Source of the DNA: Sequoia sempervirens
Lineage: Eukaryota > Streptophyta > Pinopsida > Cupressales > Cupressaceae
Assembly: GCA_007258455.2 (NCBI GenBank)
Contig: VDFB02114860.1
Span: forward strand, 43,431 to 107,430
DNA length: 64,000 bases
Direction of reading: 5' to 3'
The position numbers and the translations under genes are program-made. The notes below the pieces were generated by a model. That model did no database searches and had not been told where the DNA came from. It was given only the letters and a program-made list of their open reading frames with translations. Below are positions 35,152 through 45,788 of the stretch, piece after piece (within the stretch, counting starts at the first letter, position 1; each line of letters begins with the position of its first letter).

Positions 35152-37124
35152 TGAAATATTCCGAGCCAATTTTTTCAATTTTTGCCAAGTACACAACAAT
35201 GCAGAGAGCACCCGTCAGGGTTAGATAATTCAAACTAGCAGATTACAAATAACTCGTTGCCAAGAATGCGCACTCAATCTCAACAAGAGAGAGGCTGTCA
35301 TATGGCAAGAGGATCGTCAGTGCATTAAAACAAACTGCAACAGAAGGTAACTCTAACCAAGAATGCGCCGGAGAACGACGAGCATATGGTCAGCGGATCC
35401 CTACCAACTAATAAGCTGAAATAACTCGACATCAAGAATGTGCTTTCCAATCCGAGATGGACTGGGAGCTACCATATGACGGAGATGCTAAGAATTACAA
35501 TGCAATTAAGGAAAATAAGCGAGAATGCTGAAAGTAAACTCAACACCCAGAATGTGCTTTCAAACCCGGAGTGGGAATGGAGCTACCATAGGGCGGAGAT
35601 ATAAAGAATTACAAAGCACTTCAGAATGTAAAGTAATCGTTACAAAACATGATAAGCAAGATTAGAGAACTGCTGACAGTACTACTGTTCAGCTTACAAT
35701 ATGAAGAGAAATCGCCTGCCAATAGCATAGAATTAGAACAATACAGCGTACATCAATTAAGAGGATTCTCCTTGCTTAACAAGAATGCGAAGACCCTTTA
35801 CTTCACTCAAACACCAAACTGAATATTCAGTTTAAGACAGATTGCACTTTAAAAAGGTAAACCAGCAACCTAGCACCACACAAAAATGATCATATCTCAC
35901 TCATTTCTAACCCTATTGACGTGAAATCAAATGCAAAACATTCTAATGATGATGACAATGAAGATGGATCACAAAAACTTCTCACAAAGACCCCTATTTA
36001 TTTTGCACGACTTCCAAAGCACTTACAAAGTGAAATTGCCTGCAAGCAAGGGCGATTTACTTTAGATAATTCATAGACTTCAAATAAAATTCTGGAAACT
36101 TGCACATATGGTCGCCCTACATAGGAAAATAGATTGGAACAGTACCCAGAACAATATTATTTCTGTTTCTTGAGTTGTGAGTAAAAACAACCTACAGCCA
36201 TACAAACCAGCAACTCTAAAATTGACAGAAAATACAATAACTCAACTACAGAATGTGAGAAGAACCAACTACAATGAAAGGAAACCAACTACAACTAAAC
36301 CTCTCAACTAGTTGCTGTCTTTCAAGCAAGAAGAAGAGCCAAGCTAGGAGGCTTACATTCCTCGAAGCAATCCCAAAGCCAATCCGGCAGCATAACTTTG
36401 CAAATTCATCATAACAAAATGAGGACCCCGAGCTCCAATTTATAACTTTAGAAGAGCTTTCTAGAAACCTCCAAGAAGGGCGCCACCTCAAAGATTCTTT
36501 TAGGTCATTGACTTGTCTTTTGTCTTCACCCTTAGGATGGCGTACTTGCTTAAGAAGATAAATTTCACTTTTTAAATAAAATATTTGGCTCACCCAAAGT
36601 TGGCTTCCAAACTCCTTGAGCAATATTTGGCTTTAGAAATATTAAAATATTTCCTCCATGTGAAAATACCCTTCAATGTCCCCCTTTTAAAGACAACATT
36701 AATTCATGATGCTAGAACAAGGAATTATAATGTTAAATTATAACATTATAATATAAAATATCTTATATCACCATGGAAATGCATCAGAAGCCAAATTCAA
36801 CCATACCGTCTGAACAGACTGCCAAAGTGGAGCCAATTGATTAGGAGTCAACAAGTCAACTGCTAAAAATAGAATTTACTAAAAATAGTAAATTCATGTA
36901 ATTGCTCAGAATGCCGAACTGAAACCACCAACGCGAAGCTCTCAGAAAACCCAGAAGGAATCCGCAATCCAAGTTCAACAATTCCAAAAGAAGACTCCGC
37001 AAAAAGACGAAAACATCCTCCAAGAAGTTTGGAAACCCTGATTCGAGCTTCTGCTTAGCCTACGAGTTTCCAAAAATAGGCTAAATCCAAATGAAGAGTG
37101 TAGGGCTAAATTGGGGACATTACA
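35152..37124 (-). repeat. 3' LTR of D
   Basis: 1973 bp, TGAAATATTCC to GGGGACATTACA. Contains the TTAGCCTA/TAGGCTAA pair at 37055-37084. The open frame at 36246-36623 lies within it and recurs, shortened, in the other LTR, so it is not independent evidence of a gene. Confidence 0.92.
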
Positions 37125-37765
37125 GTCCGCCCTTCCCAAAATTGCTTGTCCTCAAGCAATGCCACCACAACTCTAGAAAAACTCAAATTGCACCAAACCA
37201 AACCAAGTACAATCCCAGGGTCCCATATCCGTCTGAAAGAGGACCCACCGTGCTGATGTTGCACTACTCTGATCACAATAGTGGAACCATAATGGCCAAA
37301 ATGCTCTGAATCAGCAAAATCAACAATGCCACTGTCTATCACAAACCTAGGCATTGGAAAAGATAGTCTACTCAACTCAAAATTGTAATCCTCAACATGC
37401 CTCCATAAGGTATCTAACACAACCATGATTGCAGATGTGACCTCTCCAAAACTTCTTGCAAAGAGGGAAACAATCCTTTGCAAGAGTTCATCAAACTCTA
37501 ACTCATGACTCCACATGAGTCTACTATGCCTCCCCCGCATTATTCTGATGCAACCATGAAGATTACTAAAAACTCTTACAATTCCCACTCCAAGAGCCTC
37601 AAAATGGTGAACCAAAGCATGTGAGAGTCCGCTGTCCTGAACCAACACTGAGAGTAAACTGTCAAAGTTTCCATCACAAACGATCATAAGATGAATTTGG
37701 AGAGTAGGAAAGGTGTAAGGAACAAATAATTGCTGCTGATCAAGGCTGGGATCAACATAGTGCAA
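37106..37765 (-). CDS. Second ORF of D, ending in chromoviral tail peptide
   Basis: 219 residues from MHYVDPSLDQQQLF. The body (SLLSVLVQDSGLSHALVHHF, SRLMWSHELEFDELLQRI) matches no family I know. The last residues, ALLEDKQFWEGRTVMSPI, match the pol ends of A (LLEDKQSREGRTVMSPSR) and B (LLGDKQFQGGGIVMSPSN). As there, codons run through the PPT into the LTR. It may once have been joined to the 976-codon ORF; about 200 bases with stops separate them. The tail is encoded by the conserved hairpin and PPT, so it may be kept for the DNA signal and not for the peptide. Confidence 0.6.
   Translation of the reverse strand: MHYVDPSLDQQQLFVPYTFPTLQIHLMIVCDGNFDSLLSVLVQDSGLSHALVHHFEALGVGIVRVFSNLHGCIRIMRGRHSRLMWSHELEFDELLQRIVSLFARSFGEVTSAIMVVLDTLWRHVEDYNFELSRLSFPMPRFVIDSGIVDFADSEHFGHYGSTIVIRVVQHQHGGSSFRRIWDPGIVLGLVWCNLSFSRVVVALLEDKQFWEGRTVMSPI
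37125..37161 (-). other. PPT and palindrome of D
   Basis: The minus strand carries a purine-rich tract (GGGAAGGGCGGAC) beside the LTR. ATTGCTTG-TCCT-CAAGCAAT follows as a perfect 8-bp stem with a 4-base loop. Confidence 0.8.
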
Positions 37766-37980
37766 TCTGATACTAGAGTCCTACACGAAGGAAAACAACA
37801 ACACCACTCAAATTCCCAAGTGTGAGCATGTGAGATGACCGTCGAGCTACAAGGTGACACCTCCAAAGTGGCAGGAAAACAAACTAGAGCAATGTCCAAC
37901 TGAAAACTACCACCTCTTTGACAAGTAGTGATGGAAAAACTCTCCCAAACGAGAGTAACTCCACAAGTAAGGTGGCTGGT

Positions 37981-40911
37981 CTACCTCCAATCAGCAAACT
38001 CGTGTCTCAAAATCTGCCCTTGTCTTAGCTGAGGATCATTGCCAAAAGCAACCAACTGTTTATTTCTCCAACCCATACTCAAAATTATTCTCCAATCCAT
38101 TTGTTGATGAACAAACAAACCCATCAAGTGGCAAACAAAGAAACGGACAACATCAACAAATCTGGAAATTTGATCCTTATTCCTCCAATAGTCCTTTCCA
38201 AATGTAATAAGCTCTATCAAGCCAAATTGAGGATCCCAAGCACGGATACCCAACCAAAAATGATTTTCAACCCATAGCAAGGTAATCCCAATGCATCCCC
38301 AAGTGCCAGTAAGGATCAAGTGCATACAGAAGAGATTGATGCCTCCTCTAGTGAACCCTTGAAGCCTATCCATGAAAGTTTCAACAACATTGGAGCATGA
38401 AATATTAAATGACCTCAAATCCAACTCCAACAATGGTCTAATAAGTGCCAAAACATCATTCAACCAAAGGGATGGATTGACAGGCATACAAACACCAAGT
38501 TCAGGTCCATCTTTCTTCCCTATTTCATGAGTAACAAAACTGAAATCTTTGCTCCTTGCTGCTGTAATGAAGTTACCAGCAGCTACCAAGTCTTGCTTTG
38601 TTAACACCTTGGTGTCGGAGATGTTGAAATCTCCTCGAATCATCATTTCCCATGTAGAGACTCCATCCTCAAACCCACTTATGCATTCATTACTAACCAA
38701 CAAACGTGGCACATCCTCATGGAGTGATATCAAAGCATCCAAGCATTGGAAACTATACTTAGTCTCATTCTCCGTTTCATCCTCCATCTCATAGAGAGGA
38801 TTATCATAACTTTCCTCATCATCCTCTTCAAAGAGAGGATTGTCAAAAACTTGAAAGTTATTCCTTCCATCTTGCTGATCCAAATCTGCACTTGCAACTT
38901 CAGTCCTTCTTGTGAGACCTTCTAGGTCAAACTCCTCTCGAAGACTATCAAGCTCACCAATTACTTGCTTGATTTCTTCGGCTCTATGTGCATTCTCTTG
39001 CTTCGTGAAAAATTTGAAATCAGCAAACTGATTTCCTACCTCCATTAATGCCATTTGAGTTTCTTCTAATGTAGCCTTTGTTGATTCAAGCTCCAAAGAA
39101 AGTTCATCGAACTTCCTCTCTCTATCTTGAGAAGCACAAATGGTCTTCTTTGCAACTTCAATGGCGTGATCACGATCTTCAATCAAGTGCATGTACTCGG
39201 ACTTCAAGGTTACCAAAGAGTTTCTGATAAGTTGCAAATTGGAAAGAGCAACTTCATCTTTCACTCCTCTTTGTCTCACTTCAAGTTGGGCCTTCCAGTA
39301 AAGCTCTTCAACCAAGCTAAGTGTGTGATCAAACAAGGATAGAGTTTGCACTTCCTTGTCAACGGACACCTTGAATTGTCTTTCCCACTCATAAGAATGC
39401 GAAGATGGTGAACTGCTGATAGGCTGCAACTGAAAAGCAGACCCCTGTCCCTTGTCTTTGCTGCCCTCAATGCTGCTCCAACATTCTTGTACTTCACCAT
39501 CGACTAGTGGAGAATGCTCATTGTCATAAAAAGCATCATACTTCACAAATTCTTCAACACAATGCTTGCAATCAGCTTCACGCATTGAAAAATCAGATTT
39601 GTGTTTAGTAACACCTTCAAACTCTACATCTTCAAGAGCCATATGGTCTTCTAGCTCTTCTTCTTCATTAACGTCTCCTTGGTCAAACATTATCGCAGCA
39701 TCAAACTTGATCAATGGATCATAATTGTCCGCTGTTCGGAAAGTTTCTGTAGCAACATAATCTTCTTCTTCAAAGACAACTTCTCCTCCAAGGGCTACCT
39801 CATAGTTTTCCATGCAATTTGGTTCTTGTTCTTCATCAGGATCAAAGGGAAACTTATCCCACACAGGTTCTTTAACATAACTTGATGCCAACACACCCGG
39901 ATCCCAAATGCCAAGGGGTTGACTGAGATGATCAACAGGAAGAGGTTTTTCATGCTTCACTGGAAGTATTAACTCAATGAATAAGTCAGCTCCTGAATCT
40001 CTTAAGCTGATATCTTCAAAAACATTTTCCTCCAATGGTTCGGTTTGCTGGTCAAACCCAAGTCCGACAATGTCACCACCGAAAGGGAGTGAAGAATCTT
40101 CGATGCTTGTTGTTTCGAAAACTTCACCTTCATTATCTTTTATGGAACCATCATGAGAAAGTATGTCGCTGATTTCTTCAGGTGGAACTTCTTGGGAAGT
40201 TGAGACAGCAACAAGAGTAAAATCTTTCATCATCAAATCTTCAATATGATCTTGCATGAACTCCGTAGAGTCATCACCAACATCATCACTACAGTCTTGG
40301 TCATAAGCTGGTTCTACGACATCACTAGCATTTTTTCCATCTTGTACTCCTTCAACGAACTCATCCCACACAACAGTACTACTAAAATTTTCTGTGAAGT
40401 CATTTCTCTCAGGACCTCCATGGGCTGAATCCAAATTAGGATTCAAGACTGCTGCTATGTTCTGATCTTCATCACTTGCTATCACATGCAAGTCTCGGAA
40501 AGTATTGTGGGGCTCTTCCACACATTCTTCAACTGACAAAGTTTCATCAACATGCTTGTTTGTGGGCTGCAATTCACAAATAGACACTTCATCTTCTTCC
40601 TTCTTTGATCCTTCAACCAAAACTTGTTCTGCTTCCCTTTTTATCATTTTCCTGATGTGGTCCACCATCTCCGACTTTTCGGGCTTCAGAAACGCCACAC
40701 AATTCAAATGGGTATCAAATGAAACATTGTTCCTATAATCATCTGGCATGTTTTGATATTGCTCACGGAGTATGGCAGCCTCATGTTCACATTGTCTTTT
40801 GTACTGTTTGGCATACTCAATGAAATCTCTTGTGGCCAAACTAACCTTTCCTTCCTCAAATGCCATAATCGAATCTGACTTCTCACGATTACTGAACAAA
40901 CGATGATACAT
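37981..40911 (-). CDS. Novel 976-residue acidic coiled-coil protein of element D
   Basis: A single uninterrupted frame, starting about 110 bases after the PBS where gag normally begins. MYHRLFSNREK gives the longest start; Met16 (MAFEEGKVSLATRDFIEYAK) is an alternative. Residues 1-110 are basic/acidic and helical. 110-480 is strongly acidic (EEDYVATETF, EEEELEDHMALEDVEFEG). 510-670 looks like coiled coil (SLVEELYWKAQLEVRQRG, LSLELESTKATLEETQMAL). Two DNPL[FY]E repeats are at 690-707. 800-976 is hydrophobic and tryptophan-rich (MGWRNKQLVAFG, LRQGQILRHEFADWR). No CCHC knuckle, DSGA protease, FxDD or integrase motif is visible. It could be a diverged gag, a captured host gene or a new element gene; I do not recognise it. 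Confidence 0.8.
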   Translation of the reverse strand: MYHRLFSNREKSDSIMAFEEGKVSLATRDFIEYAKQYKRQCEHEAAILREQYQNMPDDYRNNVSFDTHLNCVAFLKPEKSEMVDHIRKMIKREAEQVLVEGSKKEEDEVSICELQPTNKHVDETLSVEECVEEPHNTFRDLHVIASDEDQNIAAVLNPNLDSAHGGPERNDFTENFSSTVVWDEFVEGVQDGKNASDVVEPAYDQDCSDDVGDDSTEFMQDHIEDLMMKDFTLVAVSTSQEVPPEEISDILSHDGSIKDNEGEVFETTSIEDSSLPFGGDIVGLGFDQQTEPLEENVFEDISLRDSGADLFIELILPVKHEKPLPVDHLSQPLGIWDPGVLASSYVKEPVWDKFPFDPDEEQEPNCMENYEVALGGEVVFEEEDYVATETFRTADNYDPLIKFDAAIMFDQGDVNEEEELEDHMALEDVEFEGVTKHKSDFSMREADCKHCVEEFVKYDAFYDNEHSPLVDGEVQECWSSIEGSKDKGQGSAFQLQPISSSPSSHSYEWERQFKVSVDKEVQTLSLFDHTLSLVEELYWKAQLEVRQRGVKDEVALSNLQLIRNSLVTLKSEYMHLIEDRDHAIEVAKKTICASQDRERKFDELSLELESTKATLEETQMALMEVGNQFADFKFFTKQENAHRAEEIKQVIGELDSLREEFDLEGLTRRTEVASADLDQQDGRNNFQVFDNPLFEEDDEESYDNPLYEMEDETENETKYSFQCLDALISLHEDVPRLLVSNECISGFEDGVSTWEMMIRGDFNISDTKVLTKQDLVAAGNFITAARSKDFSFVTHEIGKKDGPELGVCMPVNPSLWLNDVLALIRPLLELDLRSFNISCSNVVETFMDRLQGFTRGGINLFCMHLILTGTWGCIGITLLWVENHFWLGIRAWDPQFGLIELITFGKDYWRNKDQISRFVDVVRFFVCHLMGLFVHQQMDWRIILSMGWRNKQLVAFGNDPQLRQGQILRHEFADWR

Positions 40912-41022
40912 CTTTGAAACTTCTGAAAACTGATCTAAGCTCGATTCTGACCTCTGGTGAAGAAACTGATTTCTCTATCACTCAACTGTCAACTTTGATG
41001 GGGCACAGGATGGCAGGATCTT

Positions 41023-41033
41023 GGCTGATACCA
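41023..41033 (-). other. PBS of D
   Basis: Minus strand TGGTATCAGCC, one base from the LTR. The first nine bases match the initiator tRNA-Met complement. Confidence 0.82.
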
Positions 41034-41034
41034 C

Positions 41035-43012
41035 TGAAATATTCCGAGCCAATTTTTTCAATTTTTGCCGAGTACACAACAATGCAGAGAGCACCCGTCA
41101 GGGTTAGATAATTCAAACCAGCAGATTACAAATAACTCGTTGCCAAGAATGCGCACTCAATCTCAACAAGAGAGAGGCTGTCATATGGCAAGAGGATCGT
41201 CAGTGCATTAAAACAAACTGCAACAGAAGGTAACTCTAACCAAGAATGCGCTGGAGAACGACGAGCATATGGTCAGAGGATCCCTACCAACTAATAAGCT
41301 GAAATAACTCGACATCAAGAATGTGCTTTCCAATCTGAGATGGAATGGGAGCTACCATATGACGGAGATGCTAAGAATTACAATGCCATTAAGGAAAATA
41401 AGCGAGAATGCTGAAAGTAAACTCAACACCCAGAATGTGCTTTCAAACCCGGAGTGGGAATGGAGCTACCATAGGGCGGAGATATAAAGAATTACAAAGC
41501 ACTTCAGAATGTATAGTAATCGTTACAAAACATGATAAGCAAGATTAGAGAACGGCTGACAGTACTACTGTTCAGCTTACAATATGAAGAGAAATCGCCT
41601 GCCAAGAGCATAGAATTAGAACAATACAGCGTACATCAATTAAGAGGATTCTCCTTGCTTAACAAGAATGCCAAGACCCTTTACTTCACTCAAATACCAA
41701 ACTGAATATTCAGTTTAAGACAGATTTGCACTTTAAAAAGGTAAACCAACAACCTAGCACCACACAAAAATGATCATATCTCACTCATTTCTAACCCTAT
41801 TGACGTGAAATCAAATGCAAAACATTCTAATGATGATGACAATGAAGATGGATCACAAAAACTTCTCACAAAGACCCCTATTTATTTTGCACGACTTCCA
41901 AAGCACTTACAAAGTGAAATTGCCTGCAAGCAAGGGCGATTTACTTTAGATAATTCATAGACTTCAAATAAAATTTTGGAAACTTGCACATATGGTCGCC
42001 CTACATAGGAAAATAGATTGGAACAGTACCCAGAACAATATTATTTCTGTTTCTTGAGTTGTGAGTAAAAACAACCTACAGCCATACAAACCAGCAACTC
42101 TAAAATTGACAGAAAATACAATAACTCAACTACAGAATGTGAGAAGAACCAACTACAATGAAAGGAAACCAACTACAACTAAACCTCTCAACTAGTTGCT
42201 GTCTTTTCAAGCAAGAAGAAGAGCCAAGCTAGGAGGCTTACATTCCTCGAAGCAATCCCAAAGCCAATCCGGCAGCATAACTTTGCAAATTCATCAAATG
42301 AACAAAATGAGGACCCCGAGCTCCAATTTATAACTTTAGAAGAGCTTTCTAGAAACCTCCAAGAAGGGCGCCACCTCAAAGATTCTTTTAGGTCATTGAC
42401 TTGTCTTTTGTCTTCACCCTTAGGATGGCGTACTTGCTTAAGAAGATAAATTTCACTTTTTAAATAAAATATTTGGCTCACCCAAAGTTGGCTTCCAAAC
42501 TCCTTGAGCAATATTTGGCTTTAGAAATATTAAAATATTTCCTCCATGTGAAAATACCCTTCAATGTCCCCCTTTTAAAGACAACATTAATTCATGATGC
42601 TAGAACAAGGAATTATAATGTTAAATTATAACATTATAATATAAAATATCTTATATCACCATGGAAATGCATCAGAAGCCAAATTCAACCATACCGTCTG
42701 AACAGACTGGCAAAGTGGAGCCAACTGATTAGGAGTCAACAAGTCAGCTGCTAAAAATAGAATTTACTAAAAATAGTAAATTCATGTAATTGCTCAGAAT
42801 GCCGAACTGAAACCACCAACGCGAAGCTCTCAAAAAACCCAGAAGGAATCCGCAATCCAAGTTCAACAATTCCAAAAGAAGACTCCGCAAAAAGACGAAA
42901 ACATCCTCCAAGAAGTTTGGAAATCTTGATTCGAGCTTCTGCTTAGCCTACGAGTTTCCAAAAATAGGCTAAATCCAAATGAAGAGCGTAGGGCTAAATT
43001 GGGGACATTACA
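41035..43012 (-). repeat. 5' LTR of D
   Basis: 1978 bp, pairs with 35152-37124; I count roughly two dozen differences by eye. Confidence 0.92.
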
Positions 43013-43017
43013 GTCAT

Positions 43018-43413
43018 TGTAAAATGGTCGTGCGGGGGACCGCATTATAAGTCCGTGGTTGGCAGAAAAACGCCCGAGTGATGTTTCTCCTCCTCAACAA
43101 TCGGTCGATGATCCAAGATTTGACAGGACGGACTCCTGGACCACCTTACTGCTATTGGTGCCAAAAGCCTTCGGGCTATGTATGTATTTCATTCTTCTTT
43201 ACTTTGTTGTTTCTTTTAAGAATGAAATAGTTAAAATTGCAAATTGATATATCATGTTTATGTATTTGAAAGGAAAATTTTTATCATCATGGCATTGTTC
43301 TTATTTATTGTGGTTGAAATTGAAAGTAAAAATTTTATCAGCATGGCATTGTTCTTATTTATTGTGGTTGAAATTGAAAGTTTTAAATTTGACGTACAAG
43401 TTTGGTTGTTACA
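43018..43413 (+). other. Right end of element C
   Basis: Non-coding. 43030-43080 is the inverse of 48940-49015 in element L. Includes a 54-bp tandem duplication at 43276-43383. Confidence 0.75.
43276..43383. repeat. 54-bp tandem duplication at the end of C
   Basis: Two copies of a unit containing ATGGCATTGTTCTTATTTAT, at 43289 and 43343, with few differences. Confidence 0.85.
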
Positions 43414-43418
43414 TACGT

Positions 43419-44246
43419 TTCCGGATCTTTCTTGTCGAAATGTTCAACCAATCGATCCATGAACTCCTAGTAAGAGGTGATGCGGTTATGCTGCAACGTG
43501 ACCATCTTATGATACCACCAATCATTAGCTACTCCCTCCAAGTGTAAGGTGGCATACTTAATTGCATCTATCTCTGCCATAGGTCGGAGGCTCAAGAAAG
43601 TGTCCAACTTATGAACCAAGACTGAGCTGTAACCGTCCCACTGCCATCAAATGTAGGTAACATGAGTTTGTTGGTGGCATGCTTAAGGTCACTTTGTTGA
43701 TCTCTATTTTGTCCTCGTAGTCTCTGGGGCAGTCTTTCTCTATAATTCTCTCTTCTTTGACTCAGAAATCTGTCAAAGCTTATGCGTTCTCTCACCTGAG
43801 GTGTTAGCAATTCCCATTCGTCATTAGTGGCCATGAGAGTATCTGCAAATATTTCCTCTCTCTTCTTCTGCATTACCCTCTTCTGATTCATCCCTCAAAA
43901 AGGTAGGACGTGTTGGTCTATCTGCAGTTCGTGAAGGGGCACAATATGCCCTAGGTGCCCCATCCACACTCCTGTTATCCTCTGCAACCTTGTTCTGCTG
44001 TATCTGCGGAACAAATTGTTGCATTGTTGATGTGAACCCTTCAAAAGCCCGAGTCATCCGCTCAAAAAGCTCTCTACCATCTCTGTCTTCATTGTTTCCC
44101 TCATTTCTTCTTTCGTTTCTTGGTGGACCTTCTTCTTCCCTGTCACCCATTTCTGCTACTGGTATATCTTCAAACAGGTTATCCTCTTGCCAATTGTCTA
44201 CTTGCTCCGCCCTTCTGTGAGTGTAGTACCTAGTATGACCTCTCAT
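43419..44246 (-). pseudogene. gag: Gypsy B gag, N-terminal part
   Basis: Starts at 44246 (MRGHTRYYTHRRAEQ), 35 bases past the PBS, as in G1. Acidic N-terminus (VAEMGDREEEG), then TFLRDESEEGNAEEE; a frameshift near 43880 leads to MATNDEWELLTPQVRERISF and LMLPTFDGSGTVTAQSW. Further pieces (AIKYATLHLEG, HKMVTLQHNRITSY, RLVEHFDKKDPE) run to 43419 with a CAG-to-TAG stop near 43468 and a frameshift near 43615. Continues at 32284 after removal of C. Confidence 0.87.
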
Positions 44247-44281
44247 GTGAAACTGTGACCCTCCAGGATGGCAAGATCAAG

Positions 44282-44293
44282 GCTCTAATACCA
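44282..44293 (-). other. PBS of gypsy B
   Basis: Minus strand TGGTATTAGAGC, one mismatch to the initiator tRNA-Met complement, one base from the LTR. Confidence 0.88.
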
Positions 44294-45324
44294 CTGTAGT
44301 GTTCCACCACTCAACTGATTCGTTTTCACTGAGTTTGTAGGTCTGATTTTTTGTTTTAGGTTTGTATTTCTTCTTTTTTTCTGTTTTTGAGTTTGATGCC
44401 AATAATGCTAAAAGTTCCAACAAGCATATACATGAAAACTTCAAATACTAAACTACTAAAACAACTTGAATTACATTGCCCAATTTAGTGGCCAAATATG
44501 ATTTCTTCATTACATAAGAAGATGCATTCAACATACAACTTACATCTGATTTATAGCTACATATATCTTAAACCAAACTTTAACTTACAGCCATGTAACA
44601 CTGTGAATAGTGATTTGCTACATTACCAAACCCCAATGAAGTGCACACTGTAAATTTTAATGATCAGATTATATGCACAGAAAATTTAATTCAAAATCAG
44701 ACACAGTACACAGCAGATACCTTGGGGAAACCCTCCTCTTGAGGGAGAAAAACCCAGCAACAATATATCTCTTATATATTGAATGATAACAATAATTGTC
44801 TTCTTTACAATGGACCAATATGAAGGTCAGATATATATGCGCCACAGTCTGATTTAACACAGATATAGAATAACACAGTCTGTTGATAAAGATCTCAGCC
44901 TTCTACCAAGAACAACGAACTTCACATGAGACAACTCGAACTTGAGAACTACGAACTTGATGAAATGAATGAATGATAGAACAATGAAACATATTGAATA
45001 TTTATACAAGTGGAAAGGTCGTCACACTTCAAGATAAGTCATCCTTCATTGAAGAAAGCACGCCTTCAATAAATCGCATCCAATGAACAAGAAGACATCC
45101 TCATAAGAAATCGCGTCACTTCATTAAAGGAGTCAGCATACATAAAAATCATGCCTCTTCATTAAAGTTGATTGTCTTAACAAATATATATGACTCTTAA
45201 TGATTGCGCCTCTTTGAGTCTTAATAAATTAAATAGCATAATGCTATCATTTAATTTATCAAGAGAAAATCACTGGAATATTATTTCGACGCTGCATGTT
45301 ATCATTAACACTCCCTCTCAACTA

Positions 45325-45785
45325 GAGAGAATACTTCCAGCTACTCAAGACAAATCACCTCATCGTGATGTCTACCACTATGGCTACAACCATAAGTGAA
45401 CAAGAAGAATATCACCTCATTGTGATATTAGATATCGCCTCAACACGATATCAACCATAATGGCTACAACCATACTATGGTAAGTACAAGTGTTCATCAC
45501 TTGCGTGATGTTGTCACCTCAACGTAACTTTCACCATGACTCTCTCAGAGGGTGAAACACAAGTACAACATATGTCATGGAGTTACACACATGACATCCA
45601 CCATGACTCAACTCAGAGGGTGGAAACAAGGGCTTTCACCTCAAATCTCAAGGAGAAATGCATTAACAAGGGCTTGCACCTCAAATTCCTCCGTCTCAGA
45701 GAAAAATGCATAAACAAGGGATTTCACCTCGAACTTCTCTCACAGAGAAGAACTCATTAAACAGGCTCACTGATACTGAGACTCT
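45325..45785 (-). other. 3' untranslated part of the copia fragment with short repeats
   Basis: Non-coding. Direct repeats include GGCTACAACCATA (twice, 45380-45475) and three degenerate copies of a unit with ATGCATTAACAAGGG and CACCTC (45640-45730). Confidence 0.65.
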
Positions 45786-45788
45786 TTC

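Larger units (their letters stand above)
35152..43012 (-). mobile_element. Element D: non-autonomous LTR element with a novel 976-codon ORF
   Basis: 7.86 kb on the minus strand: 5' LTR 41035-43012, PBS 41023-41033, large ORF 37981-40911, second ORF 37106-37765, PPT next to 37125 and 3' LTR 35152-37124. The LTRs are about 99% alike, so insertion is young. The flanks (TTCGT left, GTCAT right) agree at three of five bases, so the duplication is at best degenerate. No protease, RT, RNase H or integrase is present. LTR start TGTAATGTCCCC and the 3' tail match chromoviruses A and B. Confidence 0.88.
32285..43413 (+). mobile_element. LTR-like element C (solo LTR), split by element D
   Basis: TGTTACATCCC ... 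TTGTTACA with perfect duplications TACGT at 32280-32284 and 43414-43418. Removing D leaves about 3.27 kb with no gag or pol, so it is best read as a large solo LTR or a short non-autonomous element. A TATA box at 33984-33993 (CTATATAAAG) sets the plus strand as sense. 43018-43250 and 34960-35110 are homologous (inverted) to 48900-49220. Confidence 0.88.

Noticed and set aside
36246..36623. 125-codon minus-strand frame
   Set aside because: Lies inside the D LTR and is changed by an indel in the other LTR; no domain.
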